A DNA stretch of 64,000 bases, taken from NCBI GenBank assembly GCA_965279475.1, contig CBDIIA010000003.1, positions 2,728,001-2,792,000 on the forward strand, read 5' to 3'. A model generated the notes under the pieces. It made no database searches. It was not told where the DNA came from and saw only the letters and a program-made list of their open reading frames with translations. This DNA is from Pseudorhodoferax sp965279475 (GTDB lineage Bacteria > Pseudomonadota > Gammaproteobacteria > Burkholderiales > Burkholderiaceae_C). Position numbers and translations under genes: made by a program. Of this stretch, positions 1-11,286 are shown in pieces (the first letter of the stretch is position 1; each line of letters begins with the position of its first letter).

Positions 1-632
1 TCCCGGCGCTGAAGCTGAACCTGCCGCCGACCTTCGCGCTGAAGTGGCTGATCCCCCGCATGCAGGGCTTCATGCGGCAACACCCCGAGATCGACCTGAA
101 GGTCTCGACACTGAAACACATGGTCGACTTCGCGCGCGAGGATGTCGACCTCGCGATGCGCTACGGCCACGGCCTGTACCCGGGGCTGCGCTCCGAGCTG
201 TGCCTGCCGGTCGAGGTGTTTCCGGTGTGTGCGCCGTCGCTGGTGCAGAGCGGCGCCATCGCCGAGCCGCACGACCTGCGCCGCCAGACCCTGCTGCACG
301 ACGACAGCACCTACGACGACGTGACCAACCCGAACTGGGCCGCCTGGCTGGAGCACGCCGGCGTGACAGGCGTGGACACCACGCGCGGCCCTTCGTTCTG
401 GCCCAGCCACCTGGTGATCGACGCGGCCATCGGCGGGCTCGGCGTCGCGCTGGCCAAACGCATCTGGGTCGCACGGGATTTGGCCGAGGGCCGGCTGGTG
501 CGGCTGTTTCCGCAAATCAGCCTGCCGGTGGAGCACGGGTATTTCTTCGTCTACCCCGAAGACCGGGCGGACGACCCGCGCATCGGCGCGTTCCTCGCGT
601 GGATGCGGCAGGAAGTGGCTGACAGCCAGTAG
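1..632 (+). CDS. LysR-family transcriptional regulator, C-terminal part
   Basis: The reading frame is already open at the window edge (codons in phase with base 3) and ends with TAG at 630-632, so the N-terminal helix-turn-helix lies outside the window. What remains is about 209 residues of the effector-binding domain. The stretch PPTFALKWLIPRM followed by DLAMRYG and a late LGVALAKR segment is typical of GcvA-like LysR regulators. It converges on the CoA-transferase gene, leaving only 3 bases between the stop codons. Its target cannot be judged without the upstream sequence. The family call is firm and the effector is unknown. Confidence 0.85.
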   Translation, partial: PALKLNLPPTFALKWLIPRMQGFMRQHPEIDLKVSTLKHMVDFAREDVDLAMRYGHGLYPGLRSELCLPVEVFPVCAPSLVQSGAIAEPHDLRRQTLLHDDSTYDDVTNPNWAAWLEHAGVTGVDTTRGPSFWPSHLVIDAAIGGLGVALAKRIWVARDLAEGRLVRLFPQISLPVEHGYFFVYPEDRADDPRIGAFLAWMRQEVADSQ

Positions 633-635
633 CCT

Positions 636-1877
636 TCAGGCCGCAGCCGGCTGGCTGGCATCTGCCATTGCCGGGGTACCGAAGGCACCGGCCTGCTTCA
701 GCGCCTCGAAGCGCGCCGGGTCCATGCCCAGTTCGCGGAAGATCTCGGCCGTGTGCTGGCCCAGGAGGGGCGCCGGGTAACGCACCTGCTGCGGCGTGCC
801 GCTGAGCTTGACCGGAAACCCCAGCGCGGGCATCGGCCCCTCGACCGGGTGGTCGATCTGCATCACCATGTCGCGGGCACGCGCCTGCTCGCTGTCCAGC
901 GCCTCCGCATAGTCGAGGATGGGGGCGGCCGGCACACCCGCGGCCAGCAGCGCCTCGACCCAAGCGTCGGCCGGGCGGCGGGCGAACTCGGCCTCCAGCA
1001 GCGGGATCAGCTCGGCGCGGTTGCAGATGCGCCCGGCGTTGTCGGCAAAACGCGGGTCGGCCGTCAGATCCGGGCGGTCGATCACCGCGCACAGGGCCGT
1101 CCACAGCTTGGGGTTGGCCGCGCCGATCACCATGTAGCGGTCGGCCGCCTTCACTGCCTGGTAGGGCGCGCTCATGCGGTTCGCGCTGCCCAGCGGCACC
1201 GGCACCTTGCCCGTGCCCCAGAACTCGGCCGTCTCCCAGATCGACAGGCCGATCGCCGTCTCGAACAGCGAGGCATCGATGTACTGGCCCTTGCCCGTCT
1301 GGTCGCGGCCGATCACCGCGCTCAGGATCGCATAGGTCGCGAACAGCCCGGCACCCAGGTCGGCCACCGGCACGCTGGCCTTGACCGGCGCAGCGCCGGG
1401 CTCACCCATCACGCTCATCACGCCGCTCATCGCCTGCGCGATCAGGTCGAGGCCCGGGCGGCGCGACCACGGGCCGGTCTGCCCGAAGCCCGAGATACTG
1501 GCGACGACCAGGCGCGGGTTGATCGCGTGCAGCGTGTCGAAGTCGATCTTCAGCCGTGCCGCGACGCCGGGCCGGTTGTTCTCCACCAGCACGTCGGCCT
1601 GGCGCACCAGTTCGTAGAACGCGGCCAGGCCTTGCGGGTTCTTCAGGTCGATCTCCACGCTGCGCTTGTTGCGGTTGAGCGCGATGAAACCCCCGCTGTC
1701 CTGGCCCTTCAGGCTGAAACCCATCGAATGGCGGGTCTGGTCGCCCACGCCCGGCGCCTCGACCTTGATCACATCGGCGCCCATGTCGCCCAGCAGCATG
1801 CAGCAGAAGGGGCCGGCCATGATCTGGCTGACGTCGAGCACCCGCAGGCGCGAAAGAGGAAGCGTGGGGAGCGTCAT
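636..1877 (-). CDS. CaiB/BaiF family CoA-transferase
   Basis: A 413-residue protein of normal length for class III CoA-transferases, which move CoA between carboxylic acids in the cytoplasm. The N-terminus has the family motif LRVLDVSQIMAGPF, then GADVIKVE and NRNKRS. The expected catalytic aspartate is D173 in the VPVADLGAGL context. The start at 1877 (MTLPTLPL) was chosen because the family homology begins nine residues later; an open frame continues upstream but overlaps the next gene. It lies 41 bases after a crotonase-family gene on the same strand, which suggests a two-gene acyl-CoA catabolic operon. The substrate is unknown. Confidence 0.88.
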   Translation of the reverse strand: MTLPTLPLSRLRVLDVSQIMAGPFCCMLLGDMGADVIKVEAPGVGDQTRHSMGFSLKGQDSGGFIALNRNKRSVEIDLKNPQGLAAFYELVRQADVLVENNRPGVAARLKIDFDTLHAINPRLVVASISGFGQTGPWSRRPGLDLIAQAMSGVMSVMGEPGAAPVKASVPVADLGAGLFATYAILSAVIGRDQTGKGQYIDASLFETAIGLSIWETAEFWGTGKVPVPLGSANRMSAPYQAVKAADRYMVIGAANPKLWTALCAVIDRPDLTADPRFADNAGRICNRAELIPLLEAEFARRPADAWVEALLAAGVPAAPILDYAEALDSEQARARDMVMQIDHPVEGPMPALGFPVKLSGTPQQVRYPAPLLGQHTAEIFRELGMDPARFEALKQAGAFGTPAMADASQPAAA

Positions 1878-1918
1878 GGAAGATCCTGCTGGGGGTGGAA
1901 TACGCGACGGGCCGGCGC

Positions 1919-2698
1919 TCAGCGGCCGACGAAGGCTGCCCGCTCCTTGGCGAGAAAGGCCTGGTAGCCGATGCGGAAGTCTTCGGTGTCGAAGCAGTCG
2001 TAGGCCTCGTCGAGCTCGGCCTCGGTCAGCGGCCGGGTGTCGGCCAGCCGCTGCACGAAGCGCTTGTGCCAGCGGGCCACCAGCGGCGCGCCCTGGGCGA
2101 TGCGGCGCGCGGCGGCGTAGGCCTCTTCGAGCACCGCGGCATCGTCCACCACGCGGTTCACCAGGCCCTTCTGCAGCGCCTCGGCGGCGCCGAACACGCG
2201 GCCCTCCAGCACGATCTCGAGCGCCACGGCGCGGCCGGCCAGCGCCACCAGGCCACCCAGTTCGCCGTACGACATCACCAGGCCCAGCCGGTTGATCGGC
2301 GCACCGAAGCGGCTCGACGTGCCGCAGATGCGCATGTCGCAGACCGAGGCCAGCTCCAGCCCGCCGCCGACGCAGGCGCCCTGGATCGCGGCCAGCGTCG
2401 GGTGCCGGCTGCCCGAGACGGCCTGCATGGCCCGGTGCGTGACCTGGCCGAAGGCGCGCGCCTGCTGCTTGTTCAGCCGGGTGCGGGGAAACTCCTCGAT
2501 GTCGGCCCCGGCCGAGAAGGCCCGGTCGCCGGCGCCGCGCAGCACCACGCAGCGCAGGCTGTCGTCGGCATCGAACTGCGCGAACAGGTCGCCCAAGCCC
2601 TGCCACATCGCGAGGTTCATCGCGTTCATCTTGTCCGGGCTGTTCAGCGTGACCGTGGTGATGGGGCCGTCGCGCTGGACGAGGAGGCTGTCGGTCAT
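1919..2698 (-). CDS. Enoyl-CoA hydratase/isomerase (crotonase) family protein
   Basis: A 259-residue crotonase-fold protein. The oxyanion-hole segments are visible as FSAGADIEEF (about 61-70) and GACVGGGLELA (about 108-117). E115 matches the first catalytic glutamate of classical hydratases. The second position, in FGAPINRLGL (about 131-140), carries I/N instead of glutamate, so this may not be a standard hydratase; an isomerase, hydrolase or other crotonase chemistry is possible. The start MTDSLL is followed directly by the family core. It is upstream of the CoA-transferase on the same strand and divergent from a Bug binding protein, with 263 bases between them for control of both. Confidence 0.85.
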   Translation of the reverse strand: MTDSLLVQRDGPITTVTLNSPDKMNAMNLAMWQGLGDLFAQFDADDSLRCVVLRGAGDRAFSAGADIEEFPRTRLNKQQARAFGQVTHRAMQAVSGSRHPTLAAIQGACVGGGLELASVCDMRICGTSSRFGAPINRLGLVMSYGELGGLVALAGRAVALEIVLEGRVFGAAEALQKGLVNRVVDDAAVLEEAYAAARRIAQGAPLVARWHKRFVQRLADTRPLTEAELDEAYDCFDTEDFRIGYQAFLAKERAAFVGR

Positions 2699-2961
2699 GG
2701 CGGGCGTGTCTCGGGTAGAGGCTGCAGGCGGCAGCCGTGGAATGCGCGCCAGTGTAGGAAGCGCCGCCGCGGGTTCCAAACGAAAAAAACTGGTCCGTGC
2801 TTCAAGAAAAAGTCGGGTGCGGCACCGAGGCTGAGATTTTCTCGGCATCGCTTCAAATAAATCCACGTTGCCGCCGCCGCACCGCATTCCGTAGACTGAC
2901 CGCCGCCCGCATTCAGAAACGGCCGCGGACACCGACGCCAGCGGCCACAAGGAGACATTCG

Positions 2962-3933
2962 ATGCAACGACGCCACTTCCTCGCCGCGGCCGCGGCTTCC
3001 TGCCAGGTGGCATTGCCGTCGCTCGCGCAGGCCCAGAGCCTGCCCACGGGGCCGGTGCGCATCGTCGTCGGGTTTCCGGCAGGCGGCGGCACCGACGTGG
3101 TGGCCCGCGTGATGGCGCAGAAGCTCGGCACCCTGTGGAACGTGCCGGTGCTGGTCGACAACAAGGCCGGTGCGGCCGGCGTGATCGCTGCCGAATACGT
3201 GGCCAAGCAGCCGGCCGACGGCACGACGCTCCTGATGACCAACTTCAGCAACCACGCGGTGGCGCCCAGCCTGTACCCCAACCTCGGCTATGTGATCGAG
3301 CGCGACTTCTCGCCGATCATGCTGGTCGGCATCGTGCCCGGGCTGTTGATCTGCCGCCCCGGCCAGGCGGCCCGCACCGTGCCGGCGATCGTCGAGCGCT
3401 GCCGCGCCAACCCGGGCACCGTCAGCTTCGGTTCGGCCGGGGCCGGCTCGGTGCAGCACCTGGCGCTCGAGATGTTCAAGCTGCGTGCCGGCATCGACGC
3501 GCTGCACGTGCCCTACAAGGGCTCGGCACCGATGATCACCGACCTGATCGGCGGGCAGATCGACTACAGCTTCGAGACCATGTCGTCGGCTGCGTCGCAG
3601 GTGGCCGGTGGCAAGGTGCTGGCCATCGCCCAGACCCGGCCGCACCGCGCGGTGTCGCAGCCCAACGTGCCGACGCTGGCCGAGCTGGGGTTCCCCGGCT
3701 TCGACGCCAGCACCTGGTATGGTCTGGTCGGCCCGGGCCGCCTGCCGGCCGCGATGGTGGCGCGCATGAACCAGGACTTCAACAAGGTGATGCAGATGCC
3801 CGAGGTCGCCGAGAAACTGCTGAGCTACGGCGCCGAGGACGGCGGCGGTTCGGTGGCGCAGTTCACGGCGTTCATCGCGACCGAGAAGGACAAGTGGGCC
3901 AAGGTGATCCGCGAGGCCAAGGTGACGGTCTGA
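2962..3933 (+). CDS. Bug/TctC-family periplasmic solute-binding protein
   Basis: A 323-residue extracytoplasmic binding protein of the tripartite tricarboxylate (Bug) family. It has an export signal MQRRHFLAAAAA ending near AQAQS (about 25), with a twin arginine that could be Tat-like. Family hallmarks follow: VRIVVGFPAGGGTDVVAR, VDNKAGAAG and HVPYKGSAPM. An AAGGAGA ribosome site lies seven bases before ATG 2962, which decides the start within a longer open frame. No TctA or TctB membrane partner is nearby, as is common for Bug proteins in this order. Divergence from the crotonase/CoA-transferase pair suggests it captures the acid they process; the ligand is unknown. Confidence 0.88.
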   Translation: MQRRHFLAAAAASCQVALPSLAQAQSLPTGPVRIVVGFPAGGGTDVVARVMAQKLGTLWNVPVLVDNKAGAAGVIAAEYVAKQPADGTTLLMTNFSNHAVAPSLYPNLGYVIERDFSPIMLVGIVPGLLICRPGQAARTVPAIVERCRANPGTVSFGSAGAGSVQHLALEMFKLRAGIDALHVPYKGSAPMITDLIGGQIDYSFETMSSAASQVAGGKVLAIAQTRPHRAVSQPNVPTLAELGFPGFDASTWYGLVGPGRLPAAMVARMNQDFNKVMQMPEVAEKLLSYGAEDGGGSVAQFTAFIATEKDKWAKVIREAKVTV

Positions 3934-4110
3934 GGCCGGCCGCCGGCGCCGCCCCGGCCGGGGGGCTGCTGGCATAATTCCGCGCTTTCCCGTTGCCCGC
4001 AGCGCCGGCCCGAGGCGGCCTGCGTTCACCGCCTGTGCGGAGTCGCACCGCATGCACTCCAGCCCGGCGCAATGGCAACGGCATCCAGCGCATCCAACCG
4101 AAGGAATCCA

Positions 4111-4464
4111 ATGACCACCACCGCTTCCGGCCTGCAATACGAAGACACCACCGTCGGCACCGGCGCCGAAGCCGTCAAGGGCAAGAGCGTGACCGTGCAC
4201 TACACCGGCTGGCTCTACAACGACGGCGTGCAGGGCGCGAAGTTCGACTCCAGCAAGGACCGCAACGACCCCTTCGTGTTCGCGCTGGGCGGCGGCATGG
4301 TCATCAAGGGCTGGGACGAAGGCGTGGCCGGCATGAAGATCGGTGGCGCCCGCACGCTGATCATCCCGGCAGCGCTGGGTTACGGCGCCCGCGGTGCCGG
4401 CGGCGTGATTCCGCCGAATGCCACGCTGAAGTTCGACGTCGAACTGCTCGGCGTCCAGGGCTGA
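4111..4464 (+). CDS. FKBP-type peptidyl-prolyl cis-trans isomerase
   Basis: A single-domain FKBP of 117 residues that catalyses proline isomerisation during protein folding, with no signal peptide, so it should be cytoplasmic. The fold is complete: VTVHYTGWL, FDSS, the active-site region GGGMVIKGWDEGV, and IPAALGYG followed by IPPNATLKFDVELL at the end. An AAGGAA site precedes ATG 4111. A CATAAT that could be a -10 box lies at 3973-3978, about 130 bases upstream. The neighbouring grpE-dnaK-dnaJ genes fit a protein-folding district, but a hairpin and a separate heat-shock promoter lie between, so it is probably its own transcription unit. Confidence 0.92.
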   Translation: MTTTASGLQYEDTTVGTGAEAVKGKSVTVHYTGWLYNDGVQGAKFDSSKDRNDPFVFALGGGMVIKGWDEGVAGMKIGGARTLIIPAALGYGARGAGGVIPPNATLKFDVELLGVQG

Positions 4465-4481
4465 AGCCTCCCCTCCCGCAG

Positions 4482-4508
4482 CGCGGCCGCCCGCCGCGTT
4501 GTTGCTTC
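4482..4508 (+). terminator. Hairpin after the FKBP gene, probable terminator
   Basis: CGCGGC (4482-4487) pairs perfectly with GCCGCG (4493-4498) around a five-base loop and is followed by TTGTTGCTT. It begins 17 bases after the FKBP stop. The T tract is imperfect, so intrinsic termination is likely but not certain. Confidence 0.45.
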
Positions 4509-4525
4509 GGCGTGACGATTCGCCC

Positions 4526-4554
4526 CTTGAAATCACAGGGGCTTGTCCCCAGTT
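4526..4554 (+). promoter_or_regulatory. Sigma-32-type heat-shock promoter for grpE-dnaK-dnaJ
   Basis: CTTGAAA at 4526-4532 matches the sigma-32 -35 element exactly. After 14 bases comes CCCCAGTT at 4547-4554, close to the consensus CCCCATNT. Spacing and position, 35 bases before the grpE start, are what is expected. This indicates heat-shock control of the chaperone genes. Confidence 0.85.
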
Positions 4555-4588
4555 ACGGCCGAGTGTGACCACTTCGACCCGATTACGC

Positions 4589-5161
4589 ATGTCCGACCCA
4601 ACCAACACCCCCCCGAACTCTCCCTACAACGGCCCCGCCAGCCCCGAGGAGCGCGAAGCCGCGCAGGCCGCCAACGACGCCGATGCGCTGAGCCAGGCCC
4701 AGGGCGAACTGGCCACCCTCAAGGCCAAGAGCGCCGATCTGGCCGACCAGTTCCTGCGCGCCAAGGCCGAGGCCGAAAACGCCCGCCGCCGTGCCGAGGA
4801 AGAAATCTCCAAGGCCCGCAAGTTCGCGGTCGAAGGTTTTGCCGACAGCCTGCTGCCGGTGGTCGACAGCCTGGAGACCGGGCTGGCGCTGAAAGAGGCC
4901 ACGCCGGCCCAGATCCGCGAAGGCGCCGAAGCCACGCTGCGCCAGCTGAAATCGGCACTCGAGCGCAACAAGGTGGTCGAGATCAATCCCGCCCCCGGCA
5001 GCAAGTTCGACCCTCACCAGCACCAGGCCATCAGCGTCGTGCCGCTGGCACCCGGCGTGACGCAGGAGCCCAACAGCGTGGTCGCCGTGCTGCAGAAAGG
5101 CTACCTGATCTCTGAGCGCGTGCTGCGCCCGGCCCTGGTCACGGTGGCCGCGCCGCAATAG
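4589..5161 (+). CDS. grpE: Nucleotide exchange factor GrpE
   Basis: A 190-residue GrpE, the ADP/ATP exchange factor that resets DnaK. The N-terminal 45 residues are low-complexity and acidic. A long helix follows (about 40-85: LSQAQGELATLKAKSADLAD, then RAKAEAENARRR) and gives the dimer coiled coil. The C-terminal beta domain contains FDPHQHQAI and the ending GYLISERVLRPALV, both diagnostic. The start MSDPTNTPP is preferred over the upstream frame because the heat-shock promoter lies within that upstream part. It is first in a grpE-dnaK-dnaJ order, 121 bases before dnaK. Confidence 0.96.
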   Translation: MSDPTNTPPNSPYNGPASPEEREAAQAANDADALSQAQGELATLKAKSADLADQFLRAKAEAENARRRAEEEISKARKFAVEGFADSLLPVVDSLETGLALKEATPAQIREGAEATLRQLKSALERNKVVEINPAPGSKFDPHQHQAISVVPLAPGVTQEPNSVVAVLQKGYLISERVLRPALVTVAAPQ

Positions 5162-5191
5162 CGTTCCAGTCGGGAAAGCATTCGGAATCCT

Positions 5192-5220
5192 CTTGAATTC
5201 CAACGGCTTATCCACAAGTT
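5192..5220 (+). promoter_or_regulatory. Possible second heat-shock-like promoter before dnaK
   Basis: CTTGAAT at 5192-5198 differs by one base from the sigma-32 -35 element. Thirteen bases later comes CCACAAGTT at 5212-5220, a poorer match to the -10 consensus. It lies in the grpE-dnaK gap and could boost dnaK separately. The weak -10 keeps confidence low. Confidence 0.4.
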
Positions 5221-5282
5221 GACAACAGCCGGTACCGCTCGGGTGCCGCAAGCAAATTTCAAAAGTCGCAGGAGTAGAAAAC

Positions 5283-7256
<1,974 letters not shown>

Positions 7257-7281
7257 TCCACCCGCCTTCGGGACCGCAGCC

Positions 7282-7325
7282 CGCCGCGTTCGAACACCTC
7301 TGGTGCTCCGACGCGGCGTTTCTGT
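7282..7325 (+). terminator. Hairpin between dnaK and dnaJ, attenuator or weak terminator
   Basis: Arms at about 7282-7298 and 7302-7318 pair with few mismatches (CCGCGT with ACGCGG outside, CACC with GGTG inside) around a three-base loop, followed by TTTCTGTT. It lies wholly in the 90-base dnaK-dnaJ gap. It could lower dnaJ expression relative to dnaK or protect the dnaK message. Confidence 0.5.
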
Positions 7326-7346
7326 TCCATCAGCCTGCACACCACC

Positions 7347-8489
7347 ATGTCCAAAAGAGACTATTACGAAACCCTCGGGGTGCCCAAGAACGCCTCGGAA
7401 GACGAGATCAAGAAGGCTTATCGCAAGCTTGCGATGAAGCACCATCCCGATCGCAACCAGGGTGACGCGAGCAAGGGGGCGGAAGAGAAATTCAAGGAGG
7501 CCAAGGAGGCCTACGAGATGCTCTCCGACCCGCAGAAACGCGCCGCCTACGACCAGCACGGCCATGCGGGGGTCGACCCCAACATGCGCGGCGGCCCGGG
7601 CGCGGAAGGCTTCGGCGGGTTCGCGGAAGCCTTCGGCGACATCTTCGGCGACATGTTCGGCCGCACCGGCGGGCGCCCCGGCGGTGCCGGCGGACGCCAG
7701 GTGTTCCGCGGCAGCGACCTGTCGTACGCGATGGAGATCACGCTGGAGGAAGCGGCCCGCGGCAAGGACGCGCAGATCCGCATCCCCAGCTGGGAATCGT
7801 GCGAGGTCTGCCACGGCAGCGGCGCCAAGCCCGGCACCCAGCCCAAGACCTGCACCACCTGCAACGGCGCCGGTGCCGTGCAGATGCGCCAGGGCTTCTT
7901 CAGCGTGCAGCAGACCTGCCCCACCTGCCGCGGCACGGGCAAGATCATTCCCGAGCCGTGCACGGCCTGCCAGGGCCAGGGCAAGCTGAAGAAGCAGAAG
8001 ACGCTCGAGGTGAAGATCCCCGCCGGCATCGACGACGGCATGCGCATCCGCAGCGTCGGCAACGGCGAGCCCGGCTCCAACGGTGGGCCGCCGGGCGATC
8101 TGTACATCGAGATGCGGATCAAGAAGCACGACATCTTCGAGCGCGACGGCGGCGACCTGCACTGCTCGGTGCCGGTGAGCTTCATCACCGCGGCGCTCGG
8201 CGGCGAGATCGAGGTGCCCACGCTGTCGGGCAAGGCCGCGATCGACATCCCCGAGGGCACGCAGGCCGGCAAGCAGTTCCGCCTGCGCGGCAAGGGTATC
8301 AAGGGCGTGCGCGACAGCTACCCCGGCGACCTGTACTGCCACATCACGGTCGAGACGCCGGTCAAGCTGACCGAGCACCAGCGCAAGCTGATGCGCGAAC
8401 TCGAGGAGTCGTTGAAGAAGGGCGGCGGCAAGCACTCGCCCAGTGGAGACACCTGGACCGACCGCCTGAAGAAGTTCTTCAGCACCTGA
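7347..8489 (+). CDS. dnaJ: Co-chaperone DnaJ (Hsp40)
   Basis: A 380-residue class I DnaJ. The J domain occupies about 1-70 with HPD at 33-35, the residues that stimulate DnaK ATPase. A glycine/phenylalanine-rich region follows (FGGFAEAFGDIFGDMFG). Then come four zinc-binding repeats of the CxxCxGxG type: CEVCHGSG, CTTCNGAG, CPTCRGTG and CTACQGQG. The C-terminal client-binding domains are intact. It delivers unfolded proteins to DnaK. It lies 90 bases after dnaK with a hairpin in between and is followed by a clear terminator, so it closes the chaperone unit. Confidence 0.97.
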   Translation: MSKRDYYETLGVPKNASEDEIKKAYRKLAMKHHPDRNQGDASKGAEEKFKEAKEAYEMLSDPQKRAAYDQHGHAGVDPNMRGGPGAEGFGGFAEAFGDIFGDMFGRTGGRPGGAGGRQVFRGSDLSYAMEITLEEAARGKDAQIRIPSWESCEVCHGSGAKPGTQPKTCTTCNGAGAVQMRQGFFSVQQTCPTCRGTGKIIPEPCTACQGQGKLKKQKTLEVKIPAGIDDGMRIRSVGNGEPGSNGGPPGDLYIEMRIKKHDIFERDGGDLHCSVPVSFITAALGGEIEVPTLSGKAAIDIPEGTQAGKQFRLRGKGIKGVRDSYPGDLYCHITVETPVKLTEHQRKLMRELEESLKKGGGKHSPSGDTWTDRLKKFFST

Positions 8490-8508
8490 AGCTCGCCCTG
8501 GCCGCCAG

Positions 8509-8550
8509 ACGCCACGCCATCCGCCAGGATGCCGTGGCGTTCTGCTTTGC
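8509..8550 (+). terminator. Terminator after dnaJ
   Basis: A 14-base arm (8509-8522) pairs with 8527-8540 with a single mismatch around a four-base GCCA loop, followed by TCTGCTTTGC. It starts 20 bases after the dnaJ stop. It is a strong stem with a modest T tract. Confidence 0.75.
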
Positions 8551-8597
8551 GCGTCTCTCAGTTATAAAGTCGCACCTCAGCAACTGGAGCCTGCCTC

Positions 8598-8894
8598 ATG
8601 GCCTACGCCATCATCACCACCGACAAAGCCGACGGCGCCCCCTTGCGCGCAGCCACACGTGCCGAACACCTGGACTACCTGAAGAGCAAGGTCCACCTGC
8701 TGATCGCCGCTGGCGGTCTGCTGCAGGACGACGGCAGCCCCGGCCCCGGTGGCATCCTGCTGGTGGACACCGACGACCGCGCCGAGGCCGAACGCTTCCT
8801 CGCGGAAGATCCGTTCACCCGCGTCGGGCTGTTCCAGTCGGTGACCATCACGCGCTGGCGCAAGGCGTTTCTCGACGGCAAGAGCCTGGTGTAG
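8598..8894 (+). CDS. YciI-like family protein
   Basis: A small 98-residue protein resembling YciI/YCII-related ferredoxin-like proteins: MAYAIITTDKAD at the start, RAEHLDYLK, then LLVDTDDRAEAERFLAEDPFTRVGLFQSV, which is the family's core. A histidine in the REHLxY-type region and the DPF motif match the proposed active site of the family. The biochemical role of most YciI proteins is unknown. A GGAG site lies about eight bases upstream of ATG 8598. It stands alone between the dnaJ terminator and the formaldehyde-oxidation genes. Confidence 0.8.
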   Translation: MAYAIITTDKADGAPLRAATRAEHLDYLKSKVHLLIAAGGLLQDDGSPGPGGILLVDTDDRAEAERFLAEDPFTRVGLFQSVTITRWRKAFLDGKSLV

Positions 8895-9143
8895 GCTCCG
8901 CCGCCGGCGCAGGCCGGCCGCAGACGCGCGGGCCGGGGACGGTCAGCCCCCGAGCACGTGGCGAAGAAAGAAAACGATGGCTTGGTACATGGCGACGAAT
9001 GTCGCCGCCACGCGTATCGCCCGCGTTTCGCCGGTGCGGCGGCATTGTTTCAATTGCTCCCGCCCGGCAGCTGCGTGCACCGCAGCCCACGCGTTTATAG
9101 TGGCCCCCTTCGCCCCTCTTCGCAATCGTCCGACCGCCTGACC

Positions 9144-10250
<1,107 letters not shown>

Positions 10251-10286
10251 CCCCCAGTCTTCGCGCACTTCGTGTCGCTTCGCCAA

Positions 10287-10337
10287 CCCCCTTCCAGGGG
10301 GCAACACCAGCGGCCCGGCAAAGCCGGTTCCGCGGTG
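10287..10337. repeat. Paired hairpins, probable dispersed intergenic repeat/terminator
   Basis: CCCCC (10287-10291) pairs with GGGGG (10297-10301). Next to it a nested stem runs from CACC (10305-10308) to GGTG (10334-10337), enclosing CGG/CCG and CCGGC/GCCGG around a loop of AAA. The wording of this segment is familiar to me as a common intergenic repeat in Burkholderiales genomes, which is memory rather than a search result. It probably terminates the dehydrogenase transcript. Confidence 0.5.
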
Positions 10338-10377
10338 TTCCTGGAATGGAGCCCGCCACTACCAAGGAGTGTTCTCG

Positions 10378-11286
10378 ATGGAAACAATGACACCCTTGCG
10401 CCACGTCGAAGCCGGCGTGCTCGACATCGCGTACTTCGAGACGGGGCCAGCCGATGGCCCGCCGGTGCTGCTGATGCACGGTTTTCCGTACGACATCCAC
10501 GCCTACGCCGAGGTCGCACCGATGCTGGCGGACGCGGGCTGCCGTGCCATCGTGCCCTACCTGCGCGGCTATGGCGCCACCAGCTTCTTGAGCGACGCCA
10601 CGCCGCGCTCGGGTGAGCAGGCCGCGCTGGGTGCCGACCTGCTGGCGCTGCTCGATGCGCTGCACATTCCGCGCGCGGTGCTGGCCGGCTACGACTGGGG
10701 TGGCCGCGCGGCCTGCGTGGTGGCGGCGCTCTGGCCCGAACGCTGCGCGGGCCTGGTCTCGTTCAACAGCTACAACATCCAGAACATCGCCCGCGCGATG
10801 CTGCCGGACACGCCGGAGAACGAGCACAGCCTGTGGTACCAGTACTACTTCCACAGCGAACGCGGCCGCGCCGGGCTTGCCAAGGACCACCGCGCCCTCA
10901 CGCGGCTGCTGTGGAAGCTGTGGTCGCCGACCTGGGCCTTCGACGATGCCACGTTCGCACGCAGCGCCGCGGCCTTCGATCACCCTGACTTCGTCGATGT
11001 CGTGATCCAATCGTACCGGCACCGCTTCGCGCTGGCCGAGGGCGACCCCGCCTATGCCGGCATCGAACGCCGCCTGGCCGCGCAGCCCGCCATCACCGTG
11101 CCGACCATCACCTTCGACGGTCTGGACGATGGCGTGCGCCCGCCGGCCGAGGCCTCCGTGCACGCCGCGAAGTTCACCGGCCCACGCTCGCACCGGCTGG
11201 TGCCGGGTGTCGGCCACAACATGCCGCAGGAGGCACCGCGGCTTTTTGCCGACGCGGTGCTCGAACTGACCGCCCCGCTCCGCTGA
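10378..11286 (+). CDS. Alpha/beta hydrolase, epoxide-hydrolase/haloalkane-dehalogenase-like
   Basis: A 302-residue alpha/beta-hydrolase-fold enzyme. The oxyanion HGFP motif is at VLLMHGFPYDIHAY and the nucleophile elbow reads GYDWGG, with aspartate rather than serine. That favours an epoxide hydrolase or dehalogenase mechanism over an esterase. The late catalytic histidine is probably in VPGVGHNMPQEAP. AAGGAG at 10364-10369 is eight bases before ATG 10378, so this start is preferred over the GTG at 10369 that overlaps the site. It ends in a one-base overlap with the S-formylglutathione hydrolase start, so the two are translationally linked. The substrate is unknown. Confidence 0.82.
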   Translation: METMTPLRHVEAGVLDIAYFETGPADGPPVLLMHGFPYDIHAYAEVAPMLADAGCRAIVPYLRGYGATSFLSDATPRSGEQAALGADLLALLDALHIPRAVLAGYDWGGRAACVVAALWPERCAGLVSFNSYNIQNIARAMLPDTPENEHSLWYQYYFHSERGRAGLAKDHRALTRLLWKLWSPTWAFDDATFARSAAAFDHPDFVDVVIQSYRHRFALAEGDPAYAGIERRLAAQPAITVPTITFDGLDDGVRPPAEASVHAAKFTGPRSHRLVPGVGHNMPQEAPRLFADAVLELTAPLR

